From: Symbiodinium natans
Lineage: Eukaryota; Sar; Dinophyceae; Suessiales; Symbiodiniaceae
DNA length: 64,000 nucleotides
Direction of reading: 5' to 3'
Assembly: GCA_905221605.1 (NCBI GenBank)
Contig: CAJNDS010002113.1
Span: 219,001-283,000, forward strand
Part shown: piece after piece, positions 29,484 through 40,557 of the stretch
Layout: the number at the start of each line of letters is the position of its first letter
Numbering within the stretch: the stretch's first letter is position 1
The notes under the pieces: generated by a model
Seen by the model: only the letters and a program-made list of their open reading frames with translations
Told to the model about the DNA's origin: nothing
The model's database searches: none
Translations under genes and position numbers: made by a program

Positions 29484-32400
29484 GCTGCTCTATAAACCCC
29501 CTCAGAGGGGGTTAGGGTTCAGGGTTTAGGGTTTCAGGTTTCCTAAGTCTGGACCTTCAACCCGGGCTAGTCTCCGTTCCTATGTTGGCTGTGCTTCCGG
29601 CACGTGCAGAGAACGTCGAAGACGACCCTGCCCCCCAAAAGCCAAGGCGCAGATGACAAGATCCCACGCTGTTCTCTCTCACCACAGTCTGCAGCCTATC
29701 CCTAAACCCTAAACCCTGAACCCTAAACCCTAAACCCTAAACCCTAAACCCTAAACCCCAAACCCCAAACCCTAAACCCTAATCCCCTATCCTTCTGATT
29801 CCCTGAACCCCAAGACTTGACACTGGGGCGGTTTCTCCAATTCAAGCGGCGCCTTCCCCAGTTGCCCGTGAGACCTCCAAGCGAACTTCAGGCCAACCCT
29901 ATAAACCGTACGAGCCCTCAACCCTGAACCCTAGACCCTAAACCTTAAACCTTAGGGACCCTAGACCCAAGCCCGGGACCCGAAAATCCCTTACCACGCC
30001 TTCTGGGGTCCCCCCTCCGGAGGATGATTTCATCCTCCGGACACGAGAAGTCATCCAGGCGCAGGGGGAAGGGCGGTCTCGGGTTTAGGGTTCAGGGTTC
30101 AGGGTTTAGGGTTCTTCGGGGGTTTGGGGGCCTTGTTTCGGAATCAGGGCAGGTGTAGAACGAGACCCCACAGGGCGCCGCTTGAGGGTTTGGGGTTTAG
30201 GGAATCTGGGCCTAGAAGGATCCAAAACCCTAAAACCCTAAACCCTAAACCCTAAACCCGAAACCCTAAACCCTCAACCCTCAACCCTAAACCCTAAACT
30301 CAAAGCCCAAAACCCTAAACCCTATTTGGGGCTTTGTAACCCCTATTTGGGACTCTTTGCCCTATTTGGGGCTTTTGCTGTGTTACCGCTGTGCCTTACC
30401 ATGATAAGGCCAGTATGTTCGTGCGATTCTGCAGCCGGGGCCCTCAACTCTGGCACAGAACGCCCGCCCTAGGAATCAAAGAGAACCACCTCTCTGTGTT
30501 AATAGGGCTGACGATTATCATGAAGTCATCATATCCATCATCATCATCATCACCACCATCATCACCATCATCATCATCATCATCATGATCATCATCATGA
30601 CAGTGACCGTAGCAGAAGAACCAAGAAAGTCAAACATCGTCAAAGGTAGTCGTAGTCATCACCGCAACCACCATGCTCATAATAGGGAAAAGGAAGACGA
30701 CGACTCCCAATTTTGAAAGAGTGCTCATCATACTGGGCACTGAACAGTATAGAGTAGCAAGTTCCAAGAGCATTTTCTTCGAATATCCTCGACCCACCCT
30801 AACATAAATCTGCCCCCAAACACATTCTCCAGGGATACTCTGCGGGACACCGTTTGCGGGGGGGGGGGGGGGGGGGGGGGGGGGAGGGGGGGCCGGTTCT
30901 CTGCGGGATTTGCTGCAAGACATGACCCTTGACCCTAAACCCTATCCCCTACACCCTAACCCTAAACCCTAAACCCTAAAACCTAAACCCTAAACCCTAA
31001 ACTCCAGGGATGCTCCCTCAGCAGGGTTCTTGCGGGATTCTCTGCGGGGTTTCTTCGGGCAGTAGGAGACCTGGGCTCGGTGACCTTAGTGGGGAACCCT
31101 AAAACCCTAAGCCCTAAGCCCTAAGCCCTAAGCCCTAAGCCCTAAGCCCTCAACCCTAAACCCGAAACCCTAAACCCTAAACCCTCCAAACTTGCAGTGC
31201 CTTTACTACCGCAGCCCCGCAATCCAGAGCCTAAGAGGGCTCGAGATTCCTGCTTCCCAATGGGTATGCCGACCTGCCCTTGAGCCCTCAGCCCTCAGCC
31301 CCGAGGCCCCAAGAACCCAAACGCTCCGTCCCCTAGGGTTTAGGGTTTAGGGTTTCGGGTTTAGGGCTTAGGGCTTAGGGCTTAGGGTTTAGGGTTCAGG
31401 GTTTAGGGTTTAGGGTTTAGGGTTTTGGGTTTTGGGTTTTGGGGTTTAGTGGACTCACTGACTTCCACAGGCCGGCGATGAGGTGACGGTGTCATACCTT
31501 TCTGAGGCCGCGTCATGCAGGGAGGTATGGGAGGGTTGAGGGTTTATGGGGTAAACCCTAAAACCCTAACACCCTACACCCTAAACCCTAAACCCAAAAC
31601 CCAAACCCTAAACCCTAAACCCTAAACCCTAAACCCTAAACCCTAAACCCTAAACCCTAAACCCTAAACCCTAAACCCTCAACCCTCAAGCCTAAACCCT
31701 AAACCCTAAACCCTAAACCCTAAACCCTAAACCCTAAACCCTAAACCCTAAACCCTCTAAACCCTAAACCCTAAACACCCCCCAAAACCTTGAACCCTTA
31801 AATCAGGATGCGCTCCTCCACGCAACCGTCGAGCGGCGCAAGCATCTCAAGGACCGCAACCCGGAGGTTTAGGGTTTAGGGTTTAGGGTTTAGGGTTTAG
31901 GGTTTAGGGTTTAGGGTTTAGGGTTCAGGGTTCAGGGTTTAGGGTTTCGGGAGCCCATCCCGCCCATTCCTTGCCTCAGTCAAGTCATATGGGGGGGTCT
32001 CGCAGTTATGGTGTTCAGGGCAAGCCACTGTGAAGAATTTCCCCATCCATGCCCCACCCTCCCGCCCCCCCCCACCCTCCCCCCTCCCCCCGCCCCCCAC
32101 CCCCCCACCCCCACGCCCCATCATTGTTGGTTCAAAAGCGGCCCTAGCCCTTGACCGGAGGGGCCTGTTAATCAGAATTGCGGGCCTTATGGCGAAGTAG
32201 TGACTGCTGCGCCCATTTAATGTCAGGAATTTGTTTTCTTTACTTGGGGAGATGGGGAGTTGGGGAGGCAGATCATATACGGCAAGTCGACGTTGAATCG
32301 TAAACGTTTGCGCGCGCTGCTTCGCCAGCCAGGCCAGCCCACAGGAAAGGAGGAAAGAGGGCCTCAACAAAAATGGGAAGGGGGCTCCCAGGCTCCCAGG

Positions 32401-35400
32401 GGGGGTCCGGGTTTCAGGGGAGGTCAGGGGGCTACAGCCAGATTCGTGCACTGGGGAAGGAGACCGGATCCGGGTCTGCTAGTTCCAAACGCTTCTCGGC
32501 AGGAAGCCAAGGCGAACTACAGTAACTTTCGAAGAGGCGGATCATATATGGCAAGTCGACGTTGAACTAGCTGAAGTTCTGGCCATTTTACAAGGCCCGA
32601 CGCGTGAGAGGGTAATCAAGGATTGGGCTGCTTTGCTTGTTGCTCACGGTGTTAGCATGCAGGCATGCGAGCATCATTGAGCTCCTTGTACCTTGAAGTG
32701 AAGGGGGAGGCAAACTCCTAAGACCCTTAAACCCTTATACCCAAAACCCCCCAAGCTGTGGTCCCTCACCAAGCCCTGTGATCGCACGAGGATTCCAAGC
32801 ATTTCATCTGCGGCTGCCCTCGCTGCACGGACGCTTGCGACCCCTGTCGTGGCTTTAGGCCAGCGGGAGGAGCCAACATCATCACCTTGTGCTTCCTAGT
32901 GATCCTTGTAGAGTTCGAGTTTCCGGCTACCTGGGAAGTCTTGCTCTAACGGAATAGGGGCCCTACATGGTGCGATGAGCAGTGGGGCTCACAGGGACTG
33001 TTCGAAGCGAGAGGGAGCCAACGAAAATCGAGGCGCAATCCACCTGCGCGAACCCTAATCTGCTAACCCAAAACCCGAACACCTACATGAATCGAACCCC
33101 TATATCAAGACCTCAGCCCCCCAAACCCTAAGCCCGAAGCCCTAAACCCTGAACCCTGAACCCTGAACCCCAAACCTTACACCCGAAACCCCTAAGCCCT
33201 AAACCCTAAACCCTGAGCCCCTTAAAAGCGCAAAGCCCAAGCCACGCTTGGGCGCTTGCAGGTGCCCCAGCTGCTCCTGCATATCCCTGAAGTTTGGCGC
33301 GCCCAAGGGGGACCAGGTGTTTGGGGTTTAGGGTTCGGGTTTCGGGGTTTAGGGTTTCGGGTTTTAGGGTTTAGGGTTTAGGGTTTAGGGTTTAGGGTCT
33401 TCTTGTTGTTGGTTTCCTCTTCGTCTTCGATTGTCGTGCTTCTTTTTTCGGCTTTTGCCGGAGCCGAGTCAGGACTTCGTCGGCGCTCATGCCATGTGCG
33501 GCCGACGTTGCGAGCACTGCTGGAACCCGAGTCCCTCCTTAGTGAAAGTAAATCTACAGACATCATATATTTCTCTTTATACTTAGTATGATAAGATAGT
33601 ATCCTATTATTGCAGTATGTTATGTGATGTTATGTTATATTACCTGCAAACTCTCGGGTTTGCCATCAAGGGTTAGAGGCCAGGGGTGGGGATAGTAACT
33701 TCCATTCGTATCGCGATCATATCCACGAGATTGGTATTTATGGTGTTTTCGCCTTCGGGTTTGACGCTTCTGCAGCAAGCGCGCTGTCACAAGCGTTCAT
33801 GTCTTTGTGAACATGCCCAAATGGTTGCCCGCCGAGTGACAAACGAGCTTGAGAGCCAGTGCTTGCAGTGCCAGAAGTAGCTTCGTTTTTTCTCCAACAT
33901 TGCTTTTGGAATTCTAGTGGTTGGAATCTGTGTACCTTCCGAAGTAAAGTCGCGTGGAATGCCTGAAAGTACCTTGAATTACTACAGTGCTTCAGCACAC
34001 GAACCGAAGTCATACTTGCAGAGATTTCAAAGCTGCCTGACGGCAACCCTTGGGGGAACCTCTGCAAGGGCAAAAAGCCCATGGTGCCAGCACCTGGCCA
34101 AAGAAACACCAGAAAAATGCACCATGTCAACGTGGCTTGCGTCCCCGGACACCAATGCAAAAAGAGTGCAGGACGGCAAAGATCGGTGCCTGCGCGTTCC
34201 ATCGCGATATGTATATATGTATATATGTATATATGTATATATGTATATATGTATATATGTATATATGTATATATGTATATATGTATATATGTATATATGT
34301 ATATATGTATATATGTATATATGTATATATGTATATATGTGTATATGTGTATATGTGTATATGTGTATATGTATATGTATATGTACATAATATCCTGGTG
34401 CGGGCAAGTTAGCTGGGATCCAGGTCGTTCGGGAAGCTGTGGCCCGGCTGGGGTTTAGATGGGTTTATGTCTTCAATCTGTGAGGACCTGCAAGCCTCGA
34501 AACAGAACTTGTGGGCAGTTCTCTGACTCATGGCACCTGCTTGCTGCCGCGGATTGGTGCAGAAAGGGCGCTGCAACCAGGGACAATCACGCGGGTGCAG
34601 TTGCATCAGCTCAGCCGCTAGTGACATAATGGCTGATCTACCCACGTAGCGCGTTGCCCTGATAGTCGGAATGCTTTCCAAGCGGGCGCCAATGGGCGCC
34701 AGGTACCCGTTCGTCCGTGCATGTCTGGTCGTGGGGAACTGCATCAGTATTACCCAGCTAGGCCTTGAACACGCTTAGCCTGGGGACCTGTGATGCAGAA
34801 AGGGCACTTATCCGGGTCTTCTCCCGGCCCAGGTGTTCTTTCTGCCGCCGTGATAATCGCCCGGGTGCAGTTGCATCAGCTCAGCCGCTCGTGGCATCAA
34901 TGGCTGGTCTAGCCACGTACCACACTGCCCTGACAGTCGGAATGCTCTCCAAGCGGGCGCCAATGGGCGCCAGGTACCCGTTGGTCCGTGCATTTCTGGT
35001 CGTGGGGAACTGCATCAGTATTACCCAGCTAGGCCTTGAACACGCTTAGCCTGGGGACCTGTGATGCAGAAAGGGCACTTATCCAGGTCTTCTCCCGGCA
35101 CAGGTTTCTTTCTGCCGCCGTGATAATCGCCCGGGTGCAGTTGCATCAGCTCAGCCGCTCGTGGCATCAATGGCTGGTCTAGCCACGTACCGCACTGCCC
35201 TGACAGTCGGAATGCTCTCCAAGCGCGCGCCAATGGGCGCCAGGTTCCGTGCATTTCTGGTCGTGGGGAACTGCATCAGTATTACCCAGCTAGGCCTTGA
35301 ACACGCTTAGCCTGGGGACCTGTGATGCAGAAAGGGCACTTATCCAGGTCTTCTCCCGGCACAGGTGTTCTTTCTGCCGCCGTGATAATCGCCCGGGTGC

Positions 35401-37138
35401 AGTTGCATCAGCTCAGCCGCTCGTGGCATCAATGTCTGGTCTAGCCACGTACCGCACTGCCCTGACAGTCGGAATGCTCTCCAAGCGGGCGCCAATGGGC
35501 GCCAGGTACCCGTTCGTCCGTGCATTTCTGGTCGTGGGGAACTGCATCAGTATTACCCAGCTAGGCCTTGAACACGCTTAGCCTGGGGACCTGTGATGCA
35601 GAAAGGGCACTTATCCGGGTCTTCTCCCGGCACAGGTGTTCGTTCTGCCGCCGTGATAATCGCCCGGGTGCAGTTGCATCAGCTCAGCCGCTCGTGACAT
35701 CAATGGCTGATCTACCCAGGTACTGATCTACCCACGTACCGCACGAACTCCCCACGTACTGCACTGCCCTGACAGTCGGAATGCTCTCCAAGCGGGCGCC
35801 AATGGGCGCCAGGTACCCGTTCGTCCGTGCATTTCTGGTCGGGGAGAACTGCATCAGTATTACCCAGCTAGGCCTTGAACACGCTTAGCCTGGGGACCTG
35901 TGATGCAGAAAGGGCACTTATCCAGGTCTTCTCCCGGCACAGGTGCTCTTTCTGCCGCCGTGATAATCGCCCGGGTGCAGTTGCATCAGCTCAGCCGCTC
36001 GTTCAGCGCCCAATGCAGGAGCAACTTGCATGGGTGTGCCTAACGCCCGAACCCCTAAATCCTGAAACTTAAGCCGGAAGCCCCTAAATCTTAAAAACCT
36101 CAAGCCCGAAACCCCTAACCCCTAAACCTTCAACCCGAAACCCCTAAGTCCTAAACTTCCAACCCTACATCCTCAACCCGAATCCCTAAACCCTAAACAC
36201 TAAACCCTAAACCCCAAACCCTAAACCCTAAACCCTAAACACGAAAGTCCTCAACCTTCGTTGCTCCCGAGGCCTGCAGGCGCTAGACTTCGGGCAGGCC
36301 ACTCGACAGACATTGCTTGCTCTCCGGGCTCAAGGAACTGAAAGCCAAGCAGTGAACCCTAAACCCTAAACCCTAAACCCTAAATCCTAAACCCTAAACC
36401 CTAAACCCTAAAATCGGCTGCCAGGGGCAGAGATCAGAGCTTTAGGTTTTTGGAGTTGTGGGGTTTGCGGATGTAGGGTTTTAACGTTGTGGGTGTAGGG
36501 CTTAGGGCTTTAGGCTTTGGGGTTTTGGGGGTTTAGGGCTTCATCCGGCTTCGGGGGTTGAGGGTTCAAGGTAGAACTCTTGAATGTACAAGGCTCCGTA
36601 ATTGAAAAAGGGGCCCCAAAGAGGGGCAACAATTTAGAGAGCTGGCCATAAACCTCAACCCTAAACCCTAAACCCTAAACCCTAAACCCTAAACCCTAAA
36701 CCCTAAACCCTCAACCCTCAACCCTAAACCCTAAACCCTAAACCCTCAACAAACAAGGCCTGCTTAGTGTGAGCATCTCGGGGTTCAGAGCTTCGGCCTG
36801 AACCGGGTGCTCATTCATTGAGCTAAGGGGGTTTAGGGGTTGAGGGTTTAGGCTTCCTTACTTGAGTTTTCCTGAAGGCTCTTACCGTATGACAGGCCCG
36901 GGATCAGGTCTGTTTCCAACCTCCAACATATTTGGGAAAAGGAAGTCGCAGCACGACAGCTTTGTAACACGAAGCCCTAAGCCCTAAACCCCACAACCTT
37001 ACTGGTACTTGGAGGTTCATTGGCACTTATAACCCCAACTATGTATTTTAAGTACCCATGAACCTCCCAAGTAGGGAATTCAGTGTTGAACTAGAATCCC
37101 CACAGAATCCCTCACAAGCCCTAACTAAACCCTAAGCC

Positions 37139-37219
<81 letters not shown>

Positions 37220-37229
37220 ACCCGCAACC

Positions 37230-37296
<67 letters not shown>

Positions 37297-40200
37297 ACCC
37301 CAAACCCTAAACCCTGAACCCTGAACCCTGAACCCTGAACCCTAAACCCTAAACCCTAAACCAGACCCCCTGTCGAATCCCTCAAAGGGCTGCAGGGAAG
37401 AGAAGCCCCGGGGGCCCCCCGCGCAGGCAGCACTCCTTCAAGCCGAGGCGCCCGGTTGTGCAACGGTTTTGTTGGGTTGGGGGCAGGGGGTAGGGTTTGG
37501 GGTTTGGGGTTTGGGGTTTGGGGTTTGGGGTTTGGGGTTTAGGGTTTAGGGTTTAGGGTTTAGGGTTTAGGGTTTAGGGTTTAGGGTCTAGGGTTTAGGG
37601 TTTAGGGTTTAGGGTCTGGGGTTTTAGGGTTTATAGCGTTTAGGGCTTATAGGGCTTAGGGTTCATAGGGTTTAGGGGGTTTACAATTTAGGGTTCAGGC
37701 TTTAGGGTTTCGGGATAGGGTTCGGGCGACCAGGCTTCGCGGCTGGGGCTTCAGGGGCTTTCGCGGGGATGTGGCTGCTCGGATGCTAAACTTGAAAGCC
37801 CTGAAACCCTGAATCCGTGCCGAGCCTGAATCTGTTGTCGCGTGATAACCCTTACAGGGTGACATGTAATAAGCTACAATGTTAACCTCAGCCTCCGCGG
37901 TGCCACCGAAAGTCAGAGCACAGACCACGCGTCAATCTTGAGCCCCGAGCAGCCCTGAACCCCCAAACCCTGAGCCCTGAACCCTAAACCCTAAACCCTA
38001 AGCCCTAAGCCCTAAGCCCTAAACCCTAAACCCAAAACCCTAAACTCTCAACCCTGCAGACTCCACAGGAGGCGCTCCTTGAGCAGCGCATCAATGAGCT
38101 AGGTGCCCAGAAGAACTCCGCGAGCCTATTTCGTGCATGGGGCCTCTCACTGATGCAGAGTACTTGGAGGTTCATGGGTTCTTATAAGTAGTGTTCTAAG
38201 TACCCTGAATAAGGTTCTGACCAGTTATAGCTATAGTTACCCTACTTATGAACTACCCATATGACCCTTCAAGTAGACGCCCTTGGGAGTCGAGACCCTA
38301 AACAGACCCAGGAGCGTGCTCAGGAGGGGGACCATATCCGGGCCTTTCCTTGGCATCTTTGAAGCCTGGGTTTTGGGGTTTTGGGTTTGGGGTTTCGGGT
38401 TTAGGCTGTGGTTTTGGGTTTTGCGGCTTAAGGCCTTAGTCTAGGGTTCAGGAACCCCAGGCTCAGGGTTTCGGAACCCTAGACGGTTGGGTGGGTTGGG
38501 GTTCAGAAGATGACCACAAAGGAGCGCTCCTTTGCACTTCAGGTTTCGGGTTGCAGTCTCCACACGAAACCCTAACCCTAAACCCTAAACCCTAAACCCT
38601 AAACCCTAAACCCTAAACCCTAAACCCTAAACCCTAAACCCTAAACCCTAAACCCTAAACCCTAAACCCTAAACCCTAAACCCTAAACCCTAAACCTTAA
38701 ACCCTCAACCTTAAACCCTGAACCCAGGACCGAGAAGACCTTGCAGGAGCAGGGCCTCGACAGCCCCGACAAGGAGCTGCGGGGCACCCGAATTTGGGGC
38801 TTGCGGCTTGGGGTTTTAGGGTTTCTTCAGGGGGTTTAGGGTTTAGGGGGTTAAGGGGCTTGGGGTTTTGGGTTTCTTCAGGGGGTATGGGGTTTAGGGG
38901 GTTAAGGGGTTTGGGGGGTTCAGGGGAGGGGGTTTCGGGGTTCGGCGGGTTTAGGTTTGTTTTTTTTGTTTGGGGCCGCGGCGGGGGGGGGAGGGGGGGT
39001 GGTAGGGTTTCGCCGGTTTAAAGGTGAAGGCTGTAAAGGTGAAGAAGTTCAGTGTTTTCGGATCTGGAGGTTCAAAGTTCAGGCCTCGAGGGCTCTGGGG
39101 GTTTCGAGAGCGAAAGGGGTCAAGGGCCCCAGGCCTCCCTCCAGAGGGGCACTGCCAAGAATTCTGGATGGGTTTAGGGTTCAGGGTTCAGGGTTCAGGG
39201 TTTAGGGTTTAGGGTTTAGGGTTTAGGGTTTAGGGTTTAGGGTTTAGGGTACAGGGTACAGGGTTCAGAGTTCAGGGTTTACAGCTTAGGGTACCTAGAA
39301 GGAAGCAGGGACAGTTTGCGTTTTTGGGGGTGGCGCCTTAGGTCGGGGGGTGGGCGCGGCCGCCATCAGAACGCGCTAGCCGTGATGATTCTAAGTTTAG
39401 GGTTTAGGGTTTAGGGTTTCGGGTTTAGGGTTTAGGGTTTTGGGTTTAGGGTTTGGCCGTGTCCCCTGCTGAATCAGTATTGCTTCACTACAGTGGTCAT
39501 CAATGGCTGCGAGCTAGCAAACAGGCCTTTCTTTGACGTAGGGCTTGCAAAACGCCGTTCTCTTGGAACCCCCCTCAACACCAAGACTCCCCTCTGAAGC
39601 AGGTCTCTAAGGCAGGTCTGCGACATGCGCATGAAACCATGAAACCAGGCGGCGCGACATACTAGCAGAATAGCAGAATGGGGGGGGGGGGGGGGGGGGG
39701 GGAGGAGGACCTTTCATTGGCGCCGCCTAATCGGGGCCGCAGCTCATAGTACGGACTGGTAAGGTGCATCGTTCTAAATTCGGGATACCTTTCAGGATAG
39801 GATTTGGCTGACACATGCAGCGTGACCAAGGCACGTGAGGCTGGAGCGTCTTGTTCGGCGAGCGGAGAAGTGTCTGGTGCAGGCTCGGTGTGCAGGGGCG
39901 TAGCGCGAAATTTACCCCAAACCCTAAACCATAAACCCTGAACCCCAAAAAACCGTAAACCCCAACCCCTAAGCCCTAAACCCTAAGCCCTAAACCCTAT
40001 ACCCACCCTAAACCGAGTGACGTGCCAGTCATCTTCCTTTCCGATCTCAAGAGCCTAAGTAGCTATCAATCTGTGCCCCTTATAAATCTCAAAGAACGCC
40101 ACCCACCATGCACATTCTCATGAGATAGGCCCGGTAGTTTGTATTCCATGTAGGGGTCAGAATCTACAATTTGCTGAAGAACCCTCAGAAAATAGAAAAG

Positions 40201-40469
40201 ATGATAATCCCTGTATTATCCTTACAAGGAAGAGTCTCTTGATGTTTTTCGGGTGGTTCTTAAGCAAACGGGGGTATCCGAAATGAGGGGCTCCTTATGA
40301 TACGGGAATCCTACTATTTGGGGAGCTCCATGAAGAGTCCCTTACTCCCTTATGTTCGTAGACCCCCGAACAGTAGCAAGGGGATCATTTCGAGCCCCCC
40401 GTGCTCCTTTCTGCGGGTCTTCGAGGGGGCACTGAACCCTAAACTGTCGAAACCCAAACTTCGAAGACC

Positions 40470-40557
<88 letters not shown>

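Noticed and set aside
32250-32570. Plus-strand protein gene in 32260-32565
   Set aside because: The frame lies in repeat J, which recurs at 42.2-42.6 kb in a different, shifted frame; it is intronic to the SET gene.
34027-34458. Open frames of 120-216 residues with YMYICIYV or HIYTYIHI repeats
   Set aside because: Periodic translations of the GTATATAT microsatellite, open in all frames.
34765-35581. Repeated 94-residue open frames ([12 protein letters not shown]...) suggesting a gene family
   Set aside because: They come from the 271-bp satellite; the unit length is not divisible by three, frames are lost between units and both strands are open.
37137-37300. CRISPR-like array of regular repeats
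   Set aside because: Contiguous 7-bp tandem repeats without spacers, in a eukaryotic genome.
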